Below, piece after piece: positions 46,808-54,586 of a stretch of 64,000 nucleotides of DNA. Numbering within the stretch: the first letter of the stretch is position 1; each line of letters starts with the position of its first letter. A program made the position numbers and the translations under genes. A model generated the notes under the pieces. The model did not search any database. It saw only the letters and a list, made by a program, of their open reading frames with translations, and had not been told where the DNA came from. Source of the DNA: Aureispira anguillae (lineage in GTDB: Bacteria; Bacteroidota; Bacteroidia; Chitinophagales; Saprospiraceae). The stretch is from contig NZ_AP026867.1 in assembly GCF_026000115.1 (NCBI RefSeq), positions 837,501 to 901,500 of the forward strand. Reading direction: 5' to 3'.

Positions 46808-46867
46808 CAGTTGCTTATCTTAGATTTGATCGTGTACCAAATTCAGAGATAAGCAATTGTTTTTTTA
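46808..46867 (+). terminator. terminator of the SUMF1-like gene
   Basis: CAGTTGCTTATCT (46808-46820) pairs with AGATAAGCAATTG (46847-46859) with one G-T wobble and a 26-base loop, followed by TTTTTTTATT. It lies 37 bases past the stop codon. Confidence 0.75.
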
Positions 46868-46925
46868 TTCAACAAAGAGACCAATTATTAAAAAAATAAG
46901 CAGAAGCAAATTGTGTATATAAAAT

Positions 46926-46943
46926 ACCAAACGAACGTTTGGT
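46926..46943. promoter_or_regulatory. palindromic operator candidate 1 of the TetR regulator
   Basis: ACCAAACGAACGTTTGGT is an inverted repeat with arms ACCAAACG/CGTTTGGT and a 2-base spacer. This fits a TetR-dimer site. It lies 131 bases upstream of the TetR start codon and may mediate autoregulation. Confidence 0.65.
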
Positions 46944-46968
46944 AGAAAAATGGCAAAAAATTTGGTTT

Positions 46969-46986
46969 TCAAACAACCGTTTGGTA
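46969..46986. promoter_or_regulatory. palindromic operator candidate 2 of the TetR regulator
   Basis: TCAAACAACCGTTTGGTA shares the CAAAC...GTTTG half-sites of the first site, with a 4-base spacer. It lies just upstream of a possible promoter (TTG-N17-TTACTTTG). Confidence 0.6.
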
Positions 46987-47074
46987 AGTTTACTGTTGTT
47001 ATGATTGAAACTTCTTTACTTTGCTGTTTTTAGAAGAGAAGGATTGGAGTAAGAATAAAATAGAGAAATAAAAT

Positions 47075-47638
47075 ATGCCAGTTCAAAAGACGACAAAAGA
47101 CGAGATTATTGCAAAATCAATAGAAGTATTCCGAAAACAGGGGTATTACAAGACGTCTATGAGTGATTTGGCAGAAGCATGTGGCTTGCAAAAAGGGAGC
47201 TTTTATTATCATTTTAAAAGCAAGGAGGAGTTGATGCAAGCAGCTTTGCAGATGGTACATAGTTATTATACCAAAAAAGTATTTTCGATAGCGTATGAAA
47301 AGGACTTATCTGCTGAGGAACGTTTTGTGAAATTGTTTAAGAAACAAGAACCCATCATAACGCAAGATTTAGCAGGCTGTTTATTTGGTAATATGACCTT
47401 GGAAAGCATCAGTAATAAAATGGAGTTTAAGAATTTTCTAAAAGCCTTTTTTTCAGACTGGATTGCTGCTTTTCAGCATTTGTATCAAGAAAATCATACA
47501 GAAGAAGAAGCCCTAGTTTTAGCCAAACAAAGTGTCATGGAGATAGAAGGGGCTTTGATGATGATGCGTTTATACGATGATATGGATTTGTTAAAATCAG
47601 CATGTGTTCGGGTTTTAGAACGCCTAAAGAAGCAATAA
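47075..47638 (+). CDS. TetR-family transcriptional regulator
   Basis: The 187-residue repressor has the N-terminal TetR HTH (KDEIIAKSIEVFRKQGYYKTSMSDLAEACGLQKGSFYYHFKSKEELM). Its C-terminal helices (65-187) should form the ligand and dimer domain. It is translationally tied to the alpha/beta hydrolase gene, which starts 1 base after its stop. Palindromic sites lie upstream of this gene and just before fadN, so it may control both transcripts and sense a fatty-acyl-CoA. The ligand is inferred from the neighbours. Confidence 0.9.
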   Translation: MPVQKTTKDEIIAKSIEVFRKQGYYKTSMSDLAEACGLQKGSFYYHFKSKEELMQAALQMVHSYYTKKVFSIAYEKDLSAEERFVKLFKKQEPIITQDLAGCLFGNMTLESISNKMEFKNFLKAFFSDWIAAFQHLYQENHTEEEALVLAKQSVMEIEGALMMMRLYDDMDLLKSACVRVLERLKKQ

Positions 47639-47639
47639 A

Positions 47640-48515
47640 ATGATTGATACCGTAGCACATTCAATACATACAGAAACAGGCAAAAGTCTAGGAGTGACGG
47701 CTTATGCAACTTCTGATGTGCCTCTTAAAGCTGTTTTGGTACTCTGTCCTGCAATGGGAGTAAAACAGTCGTTTTACAAAGATTTTGCAAGATTTATGGC
47801 AGCGAAAGGCTTGGCTACTTATACCTTTGATTATAATGGAATAGGGGCTTCAAGTAAGGGGGCAATTAAAGATTGTACAACGGATTTAAAAGAGTGGGCG
47901 AGCGATATAGAAAGAGTTGGAGAGTATGCAAAAAAAGAGCATAAAAACTTGCCTTTGTTTGCAGTTACCCATAGTGTTGGTGGGCAATTATTAGGCTTAT
48001 CGGCCTCCGCAGGCAACTGGGATGCTATTGTGACCGTCGCTTCTCAAAGTTGTTATTGGAAGTATTGGTCAGGAATACATCGGTTGAGAATGTGGTTCTT
48101 TTTTCATGCTTTATTGCCTGGGCTGGCAAAGGTAGTTGGTTATTTTCCTGCTAAAAGGCTAGGTTTGTTCGAAAACTTACCCAAAGGGAGTGCTTTGCAA
48201 TGGAGCAAATGGGCTAAACAGCCTTTGTATATGAGGGGAGAATTTCCTAAGGCACATTTCCAAGCAATAACTTGCCCTATTCATGCTTATAGCTTCTCAG
48301 ATGATGAAGAGTTTGCCCCAAAATCTGCTGTGGATTGGTTGCATCAACAATTTAACAAAGCAACTGTTCAACGCTTTCATATCGCCCCCAAGGAAGTTAA
48401 TCTTAATAAGATTGGGCACTTCAGCTTTTTTCGGGCATCCATGAAGCCCATTTTCTGGGATCGTGTCTATTCCTTTTTTGAAAAGGAATCAAACAAACGT
48501 TTGATAAAACTATAA
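47640..48515 (+). CDS. alpha/beta hydrolase
   Basis: The 291-residue enzyme has the alpha/beta-hydrolase fold: the Gx(S)xG-type nucleophile elbow is THSVGGQ, an oxyanion-type segment LCPAMGVKQSFYKDFARFMA lies near the N-terminus, and GHFSFF supplies the catalytic His. It resembles the COG4757 group of predicted esterases. It starts 1 base after the TetR gene stop. A role in hydrolysing acyl esters or thioesters related to the neighbouring beta-oxidation genes is inferred. Its last codons overlap a third palindromic CAAAC...GTTTG site at 48489-48504. Confidence 0.85.
   Translation: MIDTVAHSIHTETGKSLGVTAYATSDVPLKAVLVLCPAMGVKQSFYKDFARFMAAKGLATYTFDYNGIGASSKGAIKDCTTDLKEWASDIERVGEYAKKEHKNLPLFAVTHSVGGQLLGLSASAGNWDAIVTVASQSCYWKYWSGIHRLRMWFFFHALLPGLAKVVGYFPAKRLGLFENLPKGSALQWSKWAKQPLYMRGEFPKAHFQAITCPIHAYSFSDDEEFAPKSAVDWLHQQFNKATVQRFHIAPKEVNLNKIGHFSFFRASMKPIFWDRVYSFFEKESNKRLIKL
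48489..48504. promoter_or_regulatory. palindromic operator candidate 3, upstream of fadN
   Basis: TCAAACAAACGTTTGA has arms TCAAAC/GTTTGA and matches the half-sites in front of the TetR gene. It lies at the end of the hydrolase gene, 178 bases before the fadN start, as expected if TetR also controls fadN. Confidence 0.5.
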
Positions 48516-48681
48516 ATTATCGTAATATTAATGTAGTAATGAGAATAACAGAGTTAGGGATTAATTATATATTATAGTTGTTGTAAAACAGGCCTCGTAC
48601 AAAGGCTTATTATGGCAACAGACCTAACTTAAGAGATAGAATTCCCTTTTTTAACAACCATTCTAAAATTATTAAACAAGG

Positions 48682-51090
48682 ATGAGTAGAAGAATCAAAA
48701 AAGTAGCTGTATTGGGATCTGGAGTCATGGGCTCTGGAATTGCAGCACACTTTTCTAACATTGGTCTTGAAGTATTGTTGTTGGACATCGTACCATTTGA
48801 CCTAAAGGAAGAAGAAAAAAATAATCCAGCAGCACGCAATAGAATTGTTAATGCTGCCCTAAAAGCTTGTATTAAAAACCGCAAACCTGTATCTGCATTT
48901 TATGATACTAAAACTGCGGCACAAATTACTACGGGTAACTTTACCGATGATTTTGAGAAAATTAGTGATTGCGACTGGATTATTGAAGTTGTTGTAGAGC
49001 GTTTAGACATTAAACAGCAAATCTTTGAGAAAGTAGATCAATATCGTAAGCCTGGTTCTTTGGTAACCTCCAATACTTCTGGGATTCCAATTCACATGAT
49101 GTCAGAAGGACGCAGTGAGGATTTCCAAAAGAATTTCTGCGGAACGCACTTCTTTAATCCTCCTCGTATCTTGCGTTTGTTTGAGGTAATCCCAGGTCCT
49201 AAAACAGATCCAGCTGTATTGGATTTCTTTATGATGTATGCTGATCGTTATTTGGGTAAGCGTGCGGTAATGTGTAAAGACACTCCTGCATTTATTGCCA
49301 ATCGAGTAGGGGTTTATGCAATGGCTAAGATTTTTCAATTGACCGAAGAATTAGAATTGCCAATTGAAGCTGTTGATAAATTGACAGGAGATGCGATTGG
49401 ACGTCCTCGTACAGGAACCTTTGCTTTGGGCGATTTGGTAGGCTTGGATACTGCTGAGAAAGTAATCAAGGGAATTGTTAACAATTGCCCTAATGATGAA
49501 CAAGCAAGTGCCTTTAAAATGCCAGCATATTTGAATTTTATGTTGGAAAACAAATTCTTAGGAAACAAGACTAAGAAAGGATTTTATGAGCGTACCAAAG
49601 AAAAAGATGCTAGTGGTCGTAAAATCAAACTAGGATTGAATCTAAAAACATTGGAATATGCACCTACACAGCGAGTAAAAATGCCCGTGCTAGATGCTGT
49701 TAAACAGGTCGATACGTTAAGAGGAAAAGTACGTACGTTCTGCAATGAAAAATACAGTGCAGACCCAGGTGCTCAATTGGTTAAGCGTTCTTTGGCTGGT
49801 TTGTTTGCTTATGTTTCTAACCGAATTCCTGAAATTGCAGACCACTTATATTCTATAGACGATGGCTTACGCTCAGGTTTTGCTTGGAAGGTAGGTCCTT
49901 TTGAGTACTGGGATATGGTAGGTATAAAAGAAGGAATTGCCATGGCTGAAGCAGATGGTCAATCTGTTGCACAATGGGTAAAAGATATGGTTGCTGCTGG
50001 GCATGAGAGCTTCTACAAGTTGGAAGACAATGTTCAAAAGTATTATGATATTGCTTCTCAGTCTTATCAAGTTGTTCCTGGAACAGAAGAGTTTATTATC
50101 TTGGACAATATCCGTTCTTCTTCTATTGTTTGGGAAAATTCGGATGCAGCCTTGCATGATATTGGCGATGGAGTACTTTGTTTTGAGTTCCGTTCTAAAA
50201 TGAATTCATTGGGTGAAGGCGTTATTAGAGGGGTACATCAAGCCATTGAAATTGCCGAGGAAGGCGATTGGAAAGGTTTGGTAATTGGTAATAATGCAGA
50301 ACATTTTTCTGTTGGTGCCAACTTGATGGCTATTGCTATGATGGCATACGAGCAAGATTGGGATGAGTTGAACATGGCAATTGACGTATTCCAAAAAACA
50401 AGCATGCGTATTCGTTACTCTTCTATTCCTGTTGTTATTGCTACACAAGGATATGTATTTGGTGGTGGTTGCGAATTCTCTATGCACTCTGATGCTGTTG
50501 TTGCTTCTGCGGAATCTTATATTGGTTTGGTTGAAGTTGGAGTTGGTCTGATTCCAGGTGGTGGTGGAACCAAAGAATTTGCTTTGCGTGCTAGCCAAGA
50601 ATTTGGTCCTGGTGATGTTCAAATTCCTACCTTGATTGAAAAATTCAAAACGATTGCGATGGCTTCTGTTGCTACTTCTGCTGGTGAAGCATTCAAGCAA
50701 GGGTATTTGCGTCCAGGTATTGATCAAGTGAGTGTAAATGTATCTAGAACATTGGGCGAAGCCAAAAAGAAAGTATTGGAATTAGCGCCTAATTATACAC
50801 AGCCTGCTCCTAAAAACGAAATCCTTGTCTTGGGTCGTGGCGGATTGGGTGCCTTATACGTTGCTGCCGAAAGCTTGAGATTGGGTAAATATGCCTCTGA
50901 ACACGATATCTTGATTGCTAAAAAAGTTGCCTCAGTACTATGTGGTGGTGACTTAACAAGTGCACAAAAAGTATCTGAGCAGTATTTATTGGATATTGAA
51001 CGCCAAGAATTCTTGAGCTTGTGTGGTGAACAAAAAACCTTGCAACGCATTCAGCATATGCTGGAGAAAAATAAACCACTTCGTAACTAG
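48682..51090 (+). CDS. fadN: 3-hydroxyacyl-CoA dehydrogenase/enoyl-CoA hydratase (FadN-type)
   Basis: This 802-residue bifunctional beta-oxidation enzyme has the dehydrogenase domain first, with an NAD-binding motif VAVLGSGVMGSGIAAHF and KDTPAFIANRVG, followed by an enoyl-CoA hydratase/isomerase domain from about 490 (VIGNNAEHFSVGANL, VEVGVGLIPGGGGTKEF). This order and length match Bacillus FadN rather than E. coli FadB, whose hydratase domain comes first. It works with thiolase FadA to shorten fatty acyl-CoAs. A FadA-type gene lies 485 bases downstream, separated by an inserted four-helix-bundle gene. The ATG at 48682 follows a good AT-rich leader. Confidence 0.92.
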   Translation: MSRRIKKVAVLGSGVMGSGIAAHFSNIGLEVLLLDIVPFDLKEEEKNNPAARNRIVNAALKACIKNRKPVSAFYDTKTAAQITTGNFTDDFEKISDCDWIIEVVVERLDIKQQIFEKVDQYRKPGSLVTSNTSGIPIHMMSEGRSEDFQKNFCGTHFFNPPRILRLFEVIPGPKTDPAVLDFFMMYADRYLGKRAVMCKDTPAFIANRVGVYAMAKIFQLTEELELPIEAVDKLTGDAIGRPRTGTFALGDLVGLDTAEKVIKGIVNNCPNDEQASAFKMPAYLNFMLENKFLGNKTKKGFYERTKEKDASGRKIKLGLNLKTLEYAPTQRVKMPVLDAVKQVDTLRGKVRTFCNEKYSADPGAQLVKRSLAGLFAYVSNRIPEIADHLYSIDDGLRSGFAWKVGPFEYWDMVGIKEGIAMAEADGQSVAQWVKDMVAAGHESFYKLEDNVQKYYDIASQSYQVVPGTEEFIILDNIRSSSIVWENSDAALHDIGDGVLCFEFRSKMNSLGEGVIRGVHQAIEIAEEGDWKGLVIGNNAEHFSVGANLMAIAMMAYEQDWDELNMAIDVFQKTSMRIRYSSIPVVIATQGYVFGGGCEFSMHSDAVVASAESYIGLVEVGVGLIPGGGGTKEFALRASQEFGPGDVQIPTLIEKFKTIAMASVATSAGEAFKQGYLRPGIDQVSVNVSRTLGEAKKKVLELAPNYTQPAPKNEILVLGRGGLGALYVAAESLRLGKYASEHDILIAKKVASVLCGGDLTSAQKVSEQYLLDIERQEFLSLCGEQKTLQRIQHMLEKNKPLRN

Positions 51091-51092
51091 TA

Positions 51093-51112
51093 GTAAGTTG
51101 CAAGTCGTATGT
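51093..51112. repeat. left inverted flank of the four-helix-bundle gene
   Basis: GTAAGTTGCAAGTCGTATGT is an imperfect inverted copy of the right flank ACTTATGACTTTCTACTTATAACTTAC (51531-51557): the outer GTAAGTT/AACTTAC is exact. It begins 3 bases after the fadN stop. Confidence 0.5.
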
Positions 51113-51140
51113 GTTATGTTACTTGTGGTTTAATCAAAAA

Positions 51141-51509
51141 ATGAAGCGAATGCAAAATAATTTTAGAGACTTAAAAATATGGAAGGTGGCAATGGATTTA
51201 GCCATTATAATTTACGACTTAACGGCTAAGTTGCCCAATACTGAAAAGTTTGGTTTAACTAGTCAGATGCGTAGAGCTGCTGTTTCTATATCCTCTAATA
51301 TTGCAGAGGGTTCGGGGAGAGGATCATCTCCTCAATTCGCTCAATTTTTAGGATTTGCGCAAGGTTCTGCATTCGAATTAGAAACGCAATTGTTATTAGT
51401 TGAAAAAATGAAGTTATTGTCATCTGAAGAAATAAAGGAAGCGATGGATATGCTACATTATATTCAAAAGATGAATTTTAAATTGAAACAATCATTATCA
51501 AAAAAATAA
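51141..51509 (+). CDS. four-helix-bundle protein, 23S rRNA intervening-sequence (IVP) family
   Basis: A 122-residue all-helical protein with the family's typical N-terminus (MQNNFRDLKIWKVAMDLA) and helix-2/3 motifs (MRRAAVSISSNIAEGSGRG, QFLGFAQGSAFELETQLLL). Related proteins are encoded in 23S rRNA intervening sequences and as the accessory Avd protein of diversity-generating retroelements; the function of free-standing copies is unknown. It sits between fadN and fadA, in the same direction, flanked by inverted GTAAGTT-type sequences, so it looks inserted. ATG 51141 and 51150 are both possible. Related protein families are often mobile. Confidence 0.88.
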   Translation: MKRMQNNFRDLKIWKVAMDLAIIIYDLTAKLPNTEKFGLTSQMRRAAVSISSNIAEGSGRGSSPQFAQFLGFAQGSAFELETQLLLVEKMKLLSSEEIKEAMDMLHYIQKMNFKLKQSLSKK

Positions 51510-51530
51510 TCGTGAGGTTATGATAGAAAG

Positions 51531-51557
51531 ACTTATGACTTTCTACTTATAACTTAC
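51531..51557. repeat. right inverted flank of the four-helix-bundle gene
   Basis: ACTTATGACTTTCTACTTATAACTTAC contains repeated ACTTATAA-like words and is inverted relative to the left flank at 51093. It lies 21 bases after the four-helix-bundle stop and 17 bases before the thiolase start. Confidence 0.5.
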
Positions 51558-51574
51558 GTCTAAAAAATAAAAAA

Positions 51575-52744
51575 ATGGAAGCATATATTGTTGCAGGTTA
51601 TCGTTCTGCAGTAGGAAGAGCCAAAAAAGGTGGTTTCCGTTTCTTCCGCTCAGACGATTTGGCGGTAGAAGTAGTTAAGTATTTGGCTGATAAAGTCGAT
51701 TTTGATCCACACACAGTAGATGATGTTTTTGTGGGCTGTGCCAATCCAGAAGGAGAGCAAGGGCTACAAATTGGTCGTCAAATTTCACTGCGTGCATTGG
51801 GCAAGCCAGTTCCAGGGGTTACGGTTAACCGTTATTGTGCATCAGGATTGGAGACAATTTCGATGGCAGTGGCTAAAATTAAAGCAGGAATGGGACATTG
51901 TTATGTGGCAGGTGGAACAGAGAGCATGAGTTTGATCCCAATGACTGGATATAAGTTGTCTCCAAGTTATGAAGTAGGGTTGAATAACCCTGATTATATC
52001 GTGGGAATGGGCTTGACAGCAGAAGCAGTTGCCAATAAGTACGGCATTAGTCGTGAGGCACAAGATGAGTTCTCTTACAATTCTCATGTAAAAGCAGCAG
52101 CAGCTATTGATGCAGGGAGATTTAAAGATGAAATTGCTCCTGTTAATGTAAAGGAAGTAAAAGTAGTAAATGGTAAACGAGTAGAGAACGAATGGACGGT
52201 AGATACAGATGAAGGCGTTCGTAGAGAAACAACCGTTGCAGGGCTAGGAAAATTGCGTGCTGTATTTGCACAAGGTGGTTCTGTAACAGCTGGTAACTCT
52301 TCTCAAATGTCAGACGGAGCTGCTTTTGTTTTGGTAATGAGTGAGCAAATGGTTAAAGATTTGAATTTAACGCCAATTGCTCGTATGGTATCTTGTTCTG
52401 TAGCAGGGGTTGATCCATTGTATATGGGAATTGGTCCTTGTGCGGCTATCCCAAAAGCATTGAGCTATGCAGGTTTAAAATTATCTGATATCGATCAGAT
52501 AGAATTAAATGAAGCATTTGCAGCGCAGTCTTTGGCTGTTATTCAAGAAGCAGGTCTAAATCCTGATATTGTCAATGTAAATGGTGGTGCAATTGCTTTG
52601 GGGCATCCACTAGGATGTACAGGAGCTAAATTGAGCATCCAATTGTTCAACGAAATGCGTAGACGCAACCAAAAATACGGTATGGTTACTGCTTGTGTAG
52701 GTGGTGGGCAAGGTATTGCTGGTATCTATGAGTTGTTGAACTAA
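51575..52744 (+). CDS. fadA: acetyl-CoA C-acyltransferase (3-ketoacyl-CoA thiolase)
   Basis: The 389-residue thiolase catalyses the last beta-oxidation step, cleaving 3-ketoacyl-CoA to acetyl-CoA. The active-site Cys is in NRYCASGLET (C88), the His in GGAIALGHPLGCTGAK, and the second Cys in TACVGGGQGIA. Other signatures are DDVFVGCANPEGEQG and NEAFAAQS. Its length matches the FadA/AtoB family. It forms a beta-oxidation pair with the fadN gene upstream; the four-helix-bundle gene between them may be carried on the same transcript. A strong terminator follows. Confidence 0.95.
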   Translation: MEAYIVAGYRSAVGRAKKGGFRFFRSDDLAVEVVKYLADKVDFDPHTVDDVFVGCANPEGEQGLQIGRQISLRALGKPVPGVTVNRYCASGLETISMAVAKIKAGMGHCYVAGGTESMSLIPMTGYKLSPSYEVGLNNPDYIVGMGLTAEAVANKYGISREAQDEFSYNSHVKAAAAIDAGRFKDEIAPVNVKEVKVVNGKRVENEWTVDTDEGVRRETTVAGLGKLRAVFAQGGSVTAGNSSQMSDGAAFVLVMSEQMVKDLNLTPIARMVSCSVAGVDPLYMGIGPCAAIPKALSYAGLKLSDIDQIELNEAFAAQSLAVIQEAGLNPDIVNVNGGAIALGHPLGCTGAKLSIQLFNEMRRRNQKYGMVTACVGGGQGIAGIYELLN

Positions 52745-52780
52745 TATAGATTAATGGTTACTTAATAATATGTGTATAAG

Positions 52781-52817
52781 AAGCTGCTTAAAATTAAATT
52801 TTAGGCAGCTTTTTTTA
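52781..52817. terminator. terminator of the fad locus
   Basis: AAGCTGCTTAAAA (52781-52793) and TTTTAGGCAGCTT (52799-52811) pair with G-T wobbles around a short loop and are followed by TTTTTTA on the plus strand. It lies between the thiolase stop and the convergent methyltransferase gene. Confidence 0.78.
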
Positions 52818-54383
52818 TTTACTAGGATGGGAGGCGACAGGAGCAAATTTTTCCACAAGCATTGCTAAGTCTTTATTTTCTGGATTGTGTTTTTTTAGTT
52901 CTTCTATAATCGGTAACGCATTAGAATATTCGTCTAATAAGCAATAAGATAAAGCGATATTATACAATACAATTGCTGATAAACCGTAGATTTTGAGTGA
53001 AAAATCATAATAGATAATGGCTTCTCTATAAAAACGAAGTTGGAAGAGTAGGTTACCTAATTCAAACGCTAATTTATTATCCTCTCCCAAAGGGTAATAA
53101 CTGTCCCAGATTCGATGGATGGCTTGATACAAGACCCAGCGTTCATGATCGGTTATCGAATCAATTAAGCCCTGTAAATGGGGAGAAATTTGAAGAAAAA
53201 TTTGAGCATCATAAGCACTTAACCTTAGGGTTGCTATAATATCTCGAAAGGATAAATCCTCAATATGTTGCTCTACAAATTTCTTTTGGATAAAAAAATC
53301 ATCAGGACCATAATCATTGACAAAGCGCTCATAAGCATTATTCGTTTCTAGATAAGAACTAGCTTCAGGAAGGAACAGCAGGCAGCCCAAATTTAGGCTT
53401 AGATGTTGATGAAGCGGAAAGAGTGCCAATCCTTGTTCTTGGGTACAATACGTTTTAAAAGCATGATAATTGACCGCTAAAGAAAAACTTCCATGGATTG
53501 CCCTCGTAGGCAATGGTTGCGCCTCCAATTTAGACCAATGATGTTCGCCTCTATCTGCACTTAATAAGAGCAGACCTTTTTTAGATAATTTCCTTAGGCG
53601 TTCGATGCATTTTAGCCCAACTTTTGGGAATAAAAAATGTGTATTGGATAACTTTTTTTGATATTCTTCTAGTAATTTTTTGATGGGAGGACTTGCTTGA
53701 TAAGCATCAAATTTTGTTGTTTGATACTCATAGACTAATTCTAAAGTAGCCAACAATTCTGTCGAATCTTGTTCAGCAGGGTCAGATGCTGTATGCAAGC
53801 TAACTAAGCAATCAAACAATTGCTGATTTTGAACCTTAAATAAATCTTGAGGAATACTGTCAAAAAAATAATTGGCAACTACGATCAATGGTTGTTCTAA
53901 GCTGTTAATTCCAAGTACTTTATTTTGATATTCAAGCTTAAGTTCAGTATCTTTTTCGGCATCAAAAAGTGCTAAATCCAACCAACCTTTTTCCAAGTAA
54001 GGCCCTAATCTAGGGTGAGTTTTCCAGAATTCAAAATTGGAAGTTGTAAAATCACTTAAAACATAACAAAAGGGAGGAAGTTTAAGGGCACTTTGCGTAT
54101 AAAATTTTTCAAAATGCTTAAAAAAATGATAACAAAATCTACCATGTCCTGCACCCAATTCTAACAAATAGACGGTCTGAGTACTTTGTTTTTTGAGGGA
54201 TAAATCTCGCAAAAAAGCAAGTACCAATTCTGCATAGGTTTTACCAACAACAGGATTACTTGTAATATAATGGGGAACGGTTCCACTGCTCCAAGCTTCT
54301 ACTCCTTTTTGCTCATAATAAGCTCGTTGAAGTGCCCAAAGCTGGCTATCGGAAAATTTTGTTTTTTCTTCTAGTAAAAACAT
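52815..54383 (-). CDS. SAM-dependent methyltransferase with C-terminal TPR-like region
   Basis: This 522-residue cytoplasmic protein has SAM motif I in YLLELGAGHGRFCYHFFKHF (about residue 75) and an acidic loop following (VLSDFTTSNFEFWKTHPRL), followed by a long middle region. TPR-like helix pairs lie near the C-terminus (YREAIIYYDFSL ... LYNIALSYCLLDEYSNALPIIEEL). It resembles large SAM-dependent methyltransferases of unknown substrate. It stands alone on the minus strand between the convergent thiolase and the DUF4157 gene. Substrate and pathway cannot be read. Confidence 0.8.
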   Translation of the reverse strand: MFLLEEKTKFSDSQLWALQRAYYEQKGVEAWSSGTVPHYITSNPVVGKTYAELVLAFLRDLSLKKQSTQTVYLLELGAGHGRFCYHFFKHFEKFYTQSALKLPPFCYVLSDFTTSNFEFWKTHPRLGPYLEKGWLDLALFDAEKDTELKLEYQNKVLGINSLEQPLIVVANYFFDSIPQDLFKVQNQQLFDCLVSLHTASDPAEQDSTELLATLELVYEYQTTKFDAYQASPPIKKLLEEYQKKLSNTHFLFPKVGLKCIERLRKLSKKGLLLLSADRGEHHWSKLEAQPLPTRAIHGSFSLAVNYHAFKTYCTQEQGLALFPLHQHLSLNLGCLLFLPEASSYLETNNAYERFVNDYGPDDFFIQKKFVEQHIEDLSFRDIIATLRLSAYDAQIFLQISPHLQGLIDSITDHERWVLYQAIHRIWDSYYPLGEDNKLAFELGNLLFQLRFYREAIIYYDFSLKIYGLSAIVLYNIALSYCLLDEYSNALPIIEELKKHNPENKDLAMLVEKFAPVASHPSK

Positions 54384-54586
54384 ACTAAAGCTGGGATTAA
54401 AATAGGCGTAAGGAGTTATCTTATTGGGGGAGAGAAACTAAGTAAATTAATGACGTAGGAAATTCTCCTTTAGTGTACTATTGCTTATGGTCTTAGTTTG
54501 CTGTATAAAGGCTAAAAAATACATTACAATAAACCAATGGCAAGACCCTCACAGAGTAATCTACTCTTTTGTCCACCCATTTATGC

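Larger units (their letters stand above)
46772..47074. other. intergenic region with terminator and TetR operators
   Basis: This 303-base gap holds the terminator of the SUMF1-like gene (46808-46867) and two palindromic CAAAC...GTTTG sites upstream of the TetR gene. The sequence TTACTTTG near 47017 is a weak -7 candidate with a TTG about 17 bases upstream. Confidence 0.5.

Noticed and set aside
54384-54586. Gene or immunity gene between the methyltransferase and the DUF4157 gene
   Set aside because: The 203-base gap has open frames in two phases, but they run into the end of the DUF4157 gene on the opposite strand and show no family features. No immunity protein can be supported.
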